DNA of 64,000 nucleotides, taken from positions 1 to 64,000 of the forward strand of contig PAAY01000035.1 of NCBI GenBank assembly GCA_002698985.1, given 5' to 3'. Below are positions 50,506-58,012 of this stretch, piece after piece; within the stretch, counting starts at the first letter, position 1; each line of letters begins with the position of its first letter. The position numbers were made by a program, and so were the translations under genes. Below the pieces are notes generated by a model. The model was not told where the DNA came from and made no database searches. It was given only the letters and a program-made list of their open reading frames with translations. The stretch comes from Saprospirales bacterium (GTDB lineage Bacteria; Bacteroidota; Bacteroidia; Chitinophagales; Saprospiraceae).

Positions 50506-52182
50506 ATGCCGAAAGAAAAGATCTACTCCCCCGGATGGCGCTTCCGCACAGCCTATTGGACCACCACGGTGGTGATAGCCAGTTATTTATGGCTGAAGTT
50601 TTTGAGTTTTTTCTTCAACAATGGCTGGTATGAGAAGCGGTTGAGGAAGCTGCACCTGCGGAATGCCGAGCGCATCAAACTGCGCATTTTGCAATTGCGG
50701 GGGCTGTTCATCAAGATTGGTCAGGCCCTGTCGGTATTGGGCAACTTCCTGCCCGAAGACTTTCAGAAGCACCTGGAAGAGCTCCAGGATCAGGCCCCGG
50801 CGAGGCCATTGAAAGAGGTAGCCTTCCGCATCCGCACAGAATTTGGCAAAGAGCCTCAGGAACTGTTCAAATGGTTCGACGAAAACCCTGTGGCTTCGGC
50901 TTCCATTGCTCAAGTCCACAAAGCCCACCTGCCCGACGGCACTGTGGTGGCCGTAAAGGTTCAGCACGCCAACATCGACCGCATTGCCGAAGTGGATTTG
51001 CTCATCGTAAAGCGCATCATAAAAGTGGTGTCGTGGATTTTTTCCATCAAAGGCCTTGACTTCGCTTATGTGCAGCTTCGCAAAATGATCGAGGAAGAAC
51101 TGGATTTCCGGAGGGAGTTTGAAAACATCTCCAAAATCAAGGAAAACCTCCGCGAAGAAAAAGGCATCGTCATTCCGGCTGTCTTTACGGATTACAGCAC
51201 CGGTAAAGTACTTACCATGGCCTGGGAAGACGGTATCAAGATCAACAAGCTGGAAAAGATAGAAGCCTGGAAGCTGGACAAAAAACTGCTGGCAGAAAGG
51301 CTGCTGCGCATCTATAGCCACATGATCTTCAAAGACGGTTTTTACCATGCCGACCCCCATCCGGGAAATATCCTGGTGCGGGAAAACGGCGACATGGTGC
51401 TGTTGGATTTTGGTGCCGTGGCACAGGTCAGCCGCCAAATGCGGGAGGGCATCCCGCAGCTGATCGAAGCGGCTCTGCGTCGAAACACCGACGAAATGAT
51501 CTCAGCTTTCCGCTTCATGGGCTTTTTGGCCGAAGGCAAAGAAGCCGAGCGCATGGCCGAGCGCATGATCAACGCCCTGACGGATTTCCTCGAAAACGAA
51601 ATACACCTAAAAGGCCTCAATTTCAAAGAGATAGAGATTAAGCCCTTCGAAAACAGCCTGTTTCAGCTCATCCGTGAAATTGGCATCAGCGGCATCACCG
51701 GCTCCATCCAGGTGCCAAAGGACTGGGTGCTGCTCAACCGCACCCTCACCCAGCTCATTGGAATCTGCGCCATGCTGGACCCCAACATGAACCCGCTGGA
51801 AGTGGTGCGCCCCTATGTAAAAGAGTTTGTGAAGAAAGAAGACAAAAGCTCCTTCGCTTTCATTACCAGCCTGTTGCGACGAACGCTCGTAACCGCCATG
51901 GGCTTGCCTGATGAGATGCACACGGTTTTGCAGAAGGCCAAGCGAGGGGATTTCGAAGTACAGACCCCGGACATCAAAGAAGGAGCAAAACTGCTCTACC
52001 AGGCCGGTCAGCAGTTTGTATATACCTTGCTCATCATCACTGCCGGAATTTTCGGCTACCTGTTTTACCAGAGCGGCGCGCAGAACATGGCTAACTATTC
52101 CTACATCGTTGCCGGCTTCTTTTTCCTTTTGCTTATGCGCTCGCTGCGCAAAGGCAGTAAAATCAGAAAGCGACTGGAGTGA
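50506..52182 (+). CDS. AarF/ABC1/UbiB-family atypical kinase
   Basis: This 558-residue protein has the UbiB-type KxGQ motif (LRGLFIKIGQALS), an Ala-rich loop (NPVASASIAQVHKA), the catalytic block HADPHPGNILVRENG and LLDFGAVAQ. A hydrophobic helix near residues 20-35 and two C-terminal helices (about 505-550) anchor it in the membrane. The family supports isoprenoid quinone synthesis or lipid handling through an ATPase activity. No quinone gene is beside it. The gene ends at the same TGATCA as the convergent DoxX gene. Confidence 0.92.
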   Translation: MPKEKIYSPGWRFRTAYWTTTVVIASYLWLKFLSFFFNNGWYEKRLRKLHLRNAERIKLRILQLRGLFIKIGQALSVLGNFLPEDFQKHLEELQDQAPARPLKEVAFRIRTEFGKEPQELFKWFDENPVASASIAQVHKAHLPDGTVVAVKVQHANIDRIAEVDLLIVKRIIKVVSWIFSIKGLDFAYVQLRKMIEEELDFRREFENISKIKENLREEKGIVIPAVFTDYSTGKVLTMAWEDGIKINKLEKIEAWKLDKKLLAERLLRIYSHMIFKDGFYHADPHPGNILVRENGDMVLLDFGAVAQVSRQMREGIPQLIEAALRRNTDEMISAFRFMGFLAEGKEAERMAERMINALTDFLENEIHLKGLNFKEIEIKPFENSLFQLIREIGISGITGSIQVPKDWVLLNRTLTQLIGICAMLDPNMNPLEVVRPYVKEFVKKEDKSSFAFITSLLRRTLVTAMGLPDEMHTVLQKAKRGDFEVQTPDIKEGAKLLYQAGQQFVYTLLIITAGIFGYLFYQSGAQNMANYSYIVAGFFFLLLMRSLRKGSKIRKRLE

Positions 52183-52611
52183 TCACTCCTCCGGAACAGT
52201 GGACGCCAACTTTGCATCCAGTGAAAGCGGGCCGGCACCGTAAACCAGAATTACCAGTAAGAGGAACAGCGTCATGGTGGCCAGTTCAAAAGACTGACCT
52301 CCCATCATCAGTCCCTGTTTGGCGTGAATGAAAAAGACGGCATAGGCTACTTCCGGTAATTGAATGAGGGCTCCCAAACGGGTCAGCAAGCCCAGCAGCA
52401 GCATCAGCCCGCCCAATAGGTGGGAGATGGCGATCCAGGAAAAGTACATGTTGAGACTGTTGTCATCAACGATCTTCGTGAGGGCCTCCGGGTTGAGGAA
52501 GAGGAACAGTCCTCTGACCATGAGTGCAGCGCCCAAAAAAATGCGGATCAGTGCGTAGGCTACATCTTTGTTGCCGCCAGGCGAAAGGAGATTGGTAAAT
52601 GCGTTTGCCAT
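52183..52611 (-). CDS. DoxX-family membrane protein
   Basis: This 142-residue protein has four hydrophobic helices and the DoxX pattern (ALIRIFLGAALMVRGLFLFLNPE, ISHLLGGLMLLLGLLTRLGALIQLPEVAYAVF). The role is unclear; family members are linked to thiosulfate:quinone oxidation or thiol/redox stress. Stop codons of this gene and of the AarF-like gene abut within the palindrome GGAGTGATCACTCC (52176-52189), leaving no spacer. ATG 52611 is preferred over the longer frame. Confidence 0.88.
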   Translation of the reverse strand: MANAFTNLLSPGGNKDVAYALIRIFLGAALMVRGLFLFLNPEALTKIVDDNSLNMYFSWIAISHLLGGLMLLLGLLTRLGALIQLPEVAYAVFFIHAKQGLMMGGQSFELATMTLFLLLVILVYGAGPLSLDAKLASTVPEE

Positions 52612-52767
52612 AGGTTGTTGTTTTGTGAGGTAAATTAATGTAAAATGATGACCCTCAGTAAATTTTGTCCTCACAATTTTGACAACATTTCTTTGAGCGG
52701 TCGGCAAGTGTGAGCAACAGGTCGATTTGAAAAAAGGTCTTAGCTACCCCTGATTTTCAACAGCTAG

Positions 52768-52775
52768 TAATTTTG
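52768..52775 (+). promoter_or_regulatory. -7 promoter box for the U32 peptidase gene
   Basis: TAATTTTG matches TAnnTTTG, 50 nt before the ATG at 52826. The -33 element is weak. Confidence 0.4.
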
Positions 52776-52825
52776 CGGCCGGCCTCCCATTTCCGTAAGG
52801 GAAAACAAACCAACAGCCATCCAAA

Positions 52826-54082
52826 ATGAAAGTACGTACAGAAAGAAACCAGGTTGAAATACTGGCTCCGGCAGGCTCCATGGAGTCATTGATGGCCGCA
52901 CTGCAGGCCGGAGCCGACGCAGTGTATTTCGGTGTGGAGCACCTGAACATGCGCTCCCGGTCTTCCAACCGCTTCGTGCTGGACGACCTTCCGGAGATCA
53001 TCGAGAATTGCAGGGCTTACGATGCAAAGGCATACCTGACCCTCAACGCCGTGCTCTACGACCAGGACCTGAACCTGATGCGCAACATCTGCGACCGGGC
53101 AAAAGAAGCCGGGGTGGATGCCATCATTGCCAGCGACCAGGCCGCCATGGGTTACTGCCACCGGATCGGAATGCCGGTGCACATCTCCACCCAGGTGAAT
53201 GTCTCCAACATCGAGTCGGTGCGCTTCTATTCCATGTTCTCAGATGTGATGGTGCTGGCCCGGGAGCTGAGCCTGAAACAGGTGGAAGAGATTGCGACGC
53301 AAATTGAAAAACAGGAAATCAAAGGCCCTTCGGGTAAACTGGTGCGGCTGGAGGTATTTGTGCATGGGGCACTTTGCATGGCCATTTCCGGCAAATGCTA
53401 CCTGAGCCTGCACTCGCACAATGCCAGCGCCAACAGGGGTGCCTGTTTCCAGAATTGCCGAAGGAAATACCACGTGAAAGACGCCGAAAACGGCGATGAG
53501 TGGATGATAGAGGACGAGTACATCATGTCGCCAAAAGACCTCTGCACCATCGACTTTTTGGACAAAGTGCTGGACAGCGGCGTGAAGGTGCTCAAGATTG
53601 AAGGCCGGGGCCGGGCTCCCGATTATGTTCACACCGTGACCCGATGTTACCGGGAAGCTGTGGAGGCCTATTTCGACGGCACCTATGACCAGGAAAAGGT
53701 GGCCGCCTGGAAAGAACAACTGGCCAAAGTTTACAACCGGGGTTTCTGGGATGGCTATTACCTCGGAAGGAAACTGGGAGAATGGACCAAAGACCCCAAT
53801 TCGCAGGCTACCCAGAAAAAGGTCTACATCGGCAAGGGCGTCAAGTATTTTGACCGCATTGGCGTGGCCGAGTTCAAGATGGAAAGCTACGACCTGAAAC
53901 CAGGTGATGAAATACTGATAACCGGTAAAAAGACCGGGGTGGTTGAAAGTGTGGTGCAGGAACTCAGGGTGGACGGCAAGCCCGCTGACAGCGCCAAACG
54001 CGGCGACAGCATCACCATTCCTCTGGGGAAGAAAATCCACAGTTCTGACAAATTGTACAAACTGGTAAAAACAGCGGAATGA
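52826..54082 (+). CDS. U32-family protein (TrhP/YegQ-like tRNA hydroxylation factor)
   Basis: This 418-residue protein matches the peptidase U32 family: VEILAPAGSMESLMAALQAGADAVYFG at the start, STQVNVSNIESVRFY, the signature EVFVHGALCMAISGKCYLS, and the Cys set NRGACFQNCRRKY. E. coli TrhP (YegQ) relatives are needed for prephenate-dependent 5-hydroxyuridine formation in tRNA, so this is the likeliest role; a collagenase-type peptidase is less likely. The overlapping downstream gene is a ferredoxin (ATGA overlap), which may supply the iron-sulfur cluster or electrons. Confidence 0.92.
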   Translation: MKVRTERNQVEILAPAGSMESLMAALQAGADAVYFGVEHLNMRSRSSNRFVLDDLPEIIENCRAYDAKAYLTLNAVLYDQDLNLMRNICDRAKEAGVDAIIASDQAAMGYCHRIGMPVHISTQVNVSNIESVRFYSMFSDVMVLARELSLKQVEEIATQIEKQEIKGPSGKLVRLEVFVHGALCMAISGKCYLSLHSHNASANRGACFQNCRRKYHVKDAENGDEWMIEDEYIMSPKDLCTIDFLDKVLDSGVKVLKIEGRGRAPDYVHTVTRCYREAVEAYFDGTYDQEKVAAWKEQLAKVYNRGFWDGYYLGRKLGEWTKDPNSQATQKKVYIGKGVKYFDRIGVAEFKMESYDLKPGDEILITGKKTGVVESVVQELRVDGKPADSAKRGDSITIPLGKKIHSSDKLYKLVKTAE

Positions 54083-54306
54083 TCGGAATCACTTATTATC
54101 GTCACAAATGCATCGGCTGCAGGGCCTGTGCCGAGCATGCCCCACAGCGCTGGCGCATGTCGAAAAAGGACGGCAAAGCCGTATTGCTGGAAGGGGTGCA
54201 AAAAGGCAAAGTGTACAACGTGGAAGTGCACCCCGAAGAACTGGAATCGAACGAAACTGCCGCCCGCACCTGCCCCGAAAACTGCATCATCATCCGGCAG
54301 CACTGA
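54079..54306 (+). CDS. Single-cluster ferredoxin coupled to the U32 protein
   Basis: This 75-residue ferredoxin has CIGCRACAEHAP (C11, C14, C17) and a distant TCPENC (C65, C69), enough for one [4Fe-4S] cluster as in small monocluster ferredoxins. A middle stretch KAVLLEGVQKGKVYNVEV separates the halves. It starts inside the stop codon of the U32 gene (4-bp overlap), which implies coupled translation and a shared job, probably electron supply to the U32 enzyme. Very small and easily missed. Confidence 0.9.
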   Translation: MIGITYYRHKCIGCRACAEHAPQRWRMSKKDGKAVLLEGVQKGKVYNVEVHPEELESNETAARTCPENCIIIRQH

Positions 54307-54399
54307 AAGCCTTACTCCGCTTTTTCAACAGGTTGAGGAGCCCGGCTCTACTGCCACCACATTATTGTTCTTCATCGCAAAAAACGCTTTAGTCCAGTG

Positions 54400-56205
54400 C
54401 TACACATCGATCCCCATCTGCCTCATCAGCAGGGTGGCATTGAAACTCTTGCTGACCCCTTTGCGGACTTTGTAATCGAAAAAGAGCTCACCGTTTCTGA
54501 TCTCCACCTCCATGCAGAGGTTTTCGATGGCGCCATTGGCCTCGGCTTCCATTTTGCCCAGTTCCAGGTCGTGTGTGGCAATCAGCCCACCGCCCTGCAG
54601 CCGGATCAGTTGCCGGATGAGGGCAGCCGCACCGGTGTGGCGGTCCACGGAGTTGGTTCCTTTCAGAATTTCGTCGAGCAAAAAGAAAACCGGCAACTTT
54701 TGCGAGTCCGGCTCATTGGCTGCCTTCACGGCATCGATGATCACCTTGAGCCGCTTCAGTTCAGCGTAAAATGAGGAGGTGCTTTCGCTCAGCGCATCCT
54801 GTGTGCGCATGCTGGTGTAAACCTGCATCCGGGGCAGCGAAAACCGTGCGGCACAAACCGCACTGCCCGCCTGAGCCAGCACCATGTTGACACCGACCGT
54901 CCTGAGCAGGGTGCTCTTGCCGGCCATGTTGGAGCCGGTGATGAGCTTGATGTGGCCACGGGAGGGCATGGAAAGGTCATTGCTGACGCAGTGCTCCGGA
55001 TGAATAAGCGGATGGCCGATTTCCACTGCTGTTATTTCGTTCGCTTCGCAAAACTGCGGCAGGGTCCAGCCGGGGCGATTGTGCCAGGCATTGGCCAGGC
55101 TGCTCAGGGCCTCAAATTCGTGCATGGCCTCAAACCACCGGAGCAGGCGCTCTTTGTGCAGCATTTTCCAGCGCTCCAGTTTCAGCACCCATTGCAAATC
55201 CCACAGTCCCCAGACATTGAGGAAGATGGCAAAAAAGTTCATCCGCACATTGAGCTGGCTGATGATGTAGCCCAACCGCCGGATGTTTTGCGAAGCGGAA
55301 TACCCCCCTTCGGAAAAATAGCCATGCATCTGTTGCAACAGCGGTGCTTCAAACTGCCCCCTTTCAAGGTGATCGATCAAGCTTCCGTAATGCTGGAGCA
55401 TGTCCACTGCATGGCTGGTGCGCCGGTGGATTTCGTCCACGCCTGGCATGGTCTGCCGGATGATGAGCCCGGCCGGAATTAAGGTAAGCAAGTAAATGGG
55501 CCAGGGAATGTACAGCACCCAGGCTGCCAGCGCCACAGCCGACCACAGCGGGATCAGCCAAAGCGCTGCCTTCAGCAAAGGCTTTTTCAGCACCAGGTAA
55601 TCATCTCCGAGCCAGGCCTGGATGAGCTGCACGTTGGCCGGGTTGTCAGAAAGGGTTCCCGATAGAGCCTGGAGGTTTTGCCGCCAGTCCAGCCGGGTTT
55701 TCAGTTCGGCCACTGCCGCCTGCCGGGCATGGATTTCCTCCGGTGCCGCCGGAGCCGTGAGGTAGCCGGCAAGCCTGCTTCTTCCGCCCGAGGTGCCGGC
55801 CCGGCAGAGGAACTGAAACAACGAATGCCTGCCGAAAACATCGAGATCGCCGCTGTACGGATGTTTTGCATCCATGAACTCATTGCCTTCGTAAAATGCG
55901 GAGAGGTCCATGTCGAGCGCCCGCAGCTCCAGGTCGTTGACGGTTTTTAGTTGCTCGTTGTGGCGGGCCAGTTCATTGATGCCCTGGTGCCACCGCATGA
56001 CCCGGTAAAAAGCGGCCAGAAAAATCATGAAAAACAAGGCTCCTGCCCACCAATGCCAGTCAGCCAGCCACAGCACCACAGCCAGTCCACCAATGAAGCT
56101 GACCAGTCGCACCCAGGCAAAGCGGATGTACTTTTTGCGAAGGCCTGCAGCCCTCTCCTCAAACTGCTCCATCCGGGAGCGATACAGTTGTTTCAGTTGT
56201 TCCAA
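54400..56205 (-). CDS. Membrane-anchored MutS-like ATPase
   Basis: This 601-residue protein ends in a MutS-type ABC ATPase domain with Walker A G424-SNMAGKST-432, Walker B VFFLLDE (about 506-512), TNSVDRHTG and the His loop IATHDLEL. It lacks the mismatch-recognition domain, and the N-terminal half has two pairs of transmembrane helices (about 31-68 and 210-248). A role in DNA mismatch repair is therefore doubtful; MutS-related proteins of this type are common in Bacteroidota and uncharacterised. The start is TTG 56205 (in-frame stop just upstream), or ATG 56172. Confidence 0.88.
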   Translation of the reverse strand: MEQLKQLYRSRMEQFEERAAGLRKKYIRFAWVRLVSFIGGLAVVLWLADWHWWAGALFFMIFLAAFYRVMRWHQGINELARHNEQLKTVNDLELRALDMDLSAFYEGNEFMDAKHPYSGDLDVFGRHSLFQFLCRAGTSGGRSRLAGYLTAPAAPEEIHARQAAVAELKTRLDWRQNLQALSGTLSDNPANVQLIQAWLGDDYLVLKKPLLKAALWLIPLWSAVALAAWVLYIPWPIYLLTLIPAGLIIRQTMPGVDEIHRRTSHAVDMLQHYGSLIDHLERGQFEAPLLQQMHGYFSEGGYSASQNIRRLGYIISQLNVRMNFFAIFLNVWGLWDLQWVLKLERWKMLHKERLLRWFEAMHEFEALSSLANAWHNRPGWTLPQFCEANEITAVEIGHPLIHPEHCVSNDLSMPSRGHIKLITGSNMAGKSTLLRTVGVNMVLAQAGSAVCAARFSLPRMQVYTSMRTQDALSESTSSFYAELKRLKVIIDAVKAANEPDSQKLPVFFLLDEILKGTNSVDRHTGAAALIRQLIRLQGGGLIATHDLELGKMEAEANGAIENLCMEVEIRNGELFFDYKVRKGVSKSFNATLLMRQMGIDV

Positions 56206-56230
56206 TGTCGTCAGTTAATTTGGGAAAGGG

Positions 56231-56238
56231 CAAACCTA
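56231..56238 (-). promoter_or_regulatory. -7 promoter box for the MutS-like gene
   Basis: On the minus strand TAGGTTTG matches TAnnTTTG, 25 nt before the TTG start at 56205. Confidence 0.4.
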
Positions 56239-56317
56239 AGTAAGTCAAAATCAATGAGGAGCTCTCTGGTCGAATCCTTTGTGCACCACTCAACGGGGTG
56301 AGCAAGAAACAGAAACT

Positions 56318-56690
56318 TCATAATACTCTATAATCCCCTTAATCCTGGATTCTCCCGGCAACCTGAAGGTCGCCTAACTGGCACAGCCTACCTGTCCGTT
56401 GGCCAGACGGGAAGGCTATGCTACTCTACCAACAGAATAATCCGCATAATCCTCCATAATCCTCATAATCCCGGCAACCTGAAGGTCGCCTAACTGGCAC
56501 AGCCTGAAGGCTATGCTACTCAACCAACCCCATAATCCCCATAATCCTTATTATCTTCATTATCCCCTTAATCCCGGCAACCTGAAGGTCGCCTAACTGG
56601 CACAGCCTAAAGGCTATGCTACTAAACCAACCGCATAATCTCTATAATCCTTATAATCCCCATAATCCTCCAAATACACCCGGACACCCA
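56318..56690. repeat. Three ~60-bp hairpin units interleaved with ATAATCC arrays
   Basis: No gene is present. Copies of a unit beginning CCCGGCAACCTGAAGGTCGC lie at 56354, 56470 and 56573, and each ends with GGCTATGCTACT. Each contains two short palindromes, ACCTGAAGGT and AGCCTGAAGGCT. In copy 1 the second palindrome holds an extra ~22 bp that is itself palindromic (CCGT-TGGCCAG-ACGG). Between units lie ATAATCC words in 7-10-bp register. Confidence 0.9.
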
Positions 56691-56708
56691 TCAAGATGCC
56701 CGGGCTTT

Positions 56709-57779
56709 TCAGACGAGGTCGAGGTGAGCGTGCAAGGACGACACAACGGCATCTGCCACCAATTGGTAGAAGACGGCCGGTTCGTTGTCAACCTGCACTT
56801 TTTCGAGGGCCTGGTAGTAGGCCATTCTGGAGGCATTGTCACCTTTCAGGTTGGCGATGGTGTAGCCATTGCGCAGCAAGATGAGGTTCATGACCAGCCT
56901 TGCCGTGCGGCCATTGCCGTCGATGAAGGGGTGAATGCTCACCAGGCGTTCGTGCATTTCAGCAGCCAGCAGCACCGGGTGCAGGCTGCCTTTTTGACGA
57001 AGGTAATGGTGGAAATAATCCTCCATCAGCTTGTCAAGCTGCCAGGGCTGGGGCGGCTCGTGCCGGCTGCCGCTGATGCGCACGGGCACCTTGCGGTAGC
57101 GGCCTGCATTCTCCCTGTCGATACCCCGCAGGATGATGCTGTGCAGTTCCAAAAGCGAGCGCCGGCTGAGGTCTTCGCCGCTGGTGGCCAGGGCCGTGAT
57201 GAAATCGACGGCTTCGGCGTGGTTGATGGCCTCCAGGTGCTCCTGCATGGATTTGCCGCCAATGGTCAGCCCTTCGTTGACGACGAGGGCCGTTTCCTGA
57301 AGGGTCAGCGTATTGCCCTCGATCCGGTTGGATTCGAAGGTGTACCCGATGCGGAAGAAATCCTGCATCCGCTCCAGTTGAAGCCTGTTGAGCGGCTGGT
57401 GGGACTGCCACCGTGCCTTGAGTTCATCGATGGCTGCCAGCTTTCTTTGCAACCGGGCCGGCACTCCCGGCAGTTCCAAAGCCCTCGAGCTTCTCAGGTA
57501 CTCGATGCGGCTCTCGGCAAAGGCCAGCACTTCAGCTGCCACATCTTCATATTGCACCAGCGACAGCACCTTTTCTGCCAGCCAGGCGGTGCGCAACTGC
57601 CGTGCATCCAGGCTGTAAATCCCGGCCAGCAGTTGTAACTGTTCCTCTGTGGGCAGGCGCTTTCCGCTTTCAAACTTGCTGAGCAAAGCCTGGTCGATAC
57701 CGGCCTCCTGTGCCACTTCACGGAGGCGCAGGCCACGGGCTTTGCGGGCTTCTTTGAGGAGGAGGTTGAGGGTTTTCAT
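56709..57779 (-). CDS. XRE-HTH/Fic fusion protein
   Basis: This 356-residue protein has an N-terminal XRE helix-turn-helix (about 8-58; LREVAQEAGIDQALLSKFESGKRLPT), a class II inhibitory motif S150-x3-E154-G155 and a Fic signature H283-PFIDGNGRTA-R294. It should add AMP to a protein and regulate its own gene. A 9-bp inverted repeat (57783-57816) lies directly before ATG 57779 and is the likely operator; the longer frame from 57815 would translate the operator, so 57779 is chosen. It differs in sequence and layout from the Fic protein at 33845. Confidence 0.93.
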   Translation of the reverse strand: MKTLNLLLKEARKARGLRLREVAQEAGIDQALLSKFESGKRLPTEEQLQLLAGIYSLDARQLRTAWLAEKVLSLVQYEDVAAEVLAFAESRIEYLRSSRALELPGVPARLQRKLAAIDELKARWQSHQPLNRLQLERMQDFFRIGYTFESNRIEGNTLTLQETALVVNEGLTIGGKSMQEHLEAINHAEAVDFITALATSGEDLSRRSLLELHSIILRGIDRENAGRYRKVPVRISGSRHEPPQPWQLDKLMEDYFHHYLRQKGSLHPVLLAAEMHERLVSIHPFIDGNGRTARLVMNLILLRNGYTIANLKGDNASRMAYYQALEKVQVDNEPAVFYQLVADAVVSSLHAHLDLV

Positions 57780-57782
57780 TTT

Positions 57783-57816
57783 TTTGACTAATAATTTCTT
57801 GACAAATTTAGTCAAA
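57783..57816 (-). promoter_or_regulatory. Autoregulatory operator candidate of the XRE-Fic gene
   Basis: TTTGACTAA (57783-57791) and TTAGTCAAA (57808-57816) form a perfect inverted repeat with a 16-nt centre that holds a further TTGACAAA half site. It ends 3 nt before the start codon. Confidence 0.65.
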
Positions 57817-57841
57817 TAAATTGATTATTCCAACCTAAGAG

Positions 57842-57985
57842 CACTGCAAATAGTGGCCTCATGCGTTGAGAGAGGTTCGGTTCGCCCGCTGCTAAATACT
57901 TATAGACCAGAATTCTTGAACAAATTCAGCTTCTTTAAACAAACGGACTATGCGCCAACTCCAATCGAAAATGACTATTTGCAGA
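57842..57985. repeat. ACTATTTGCAG inverted-repeat element (MITE-like), second locus
   Basis: CTGCAAATAGT (57845-57855) and ACTATTTGCAG (57970-57980) are inverted about a 114-bp centre with no coding likeness. The same ends occur at 41127-41192. It lies between two divergently oriented transcription units' ends, upstream of the XRE-Fic operator. Confidence 0.55.
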
Positions 57986-58012
57986 AGACTCAACCCTTCA
58001 ATTGGTTGTCGC

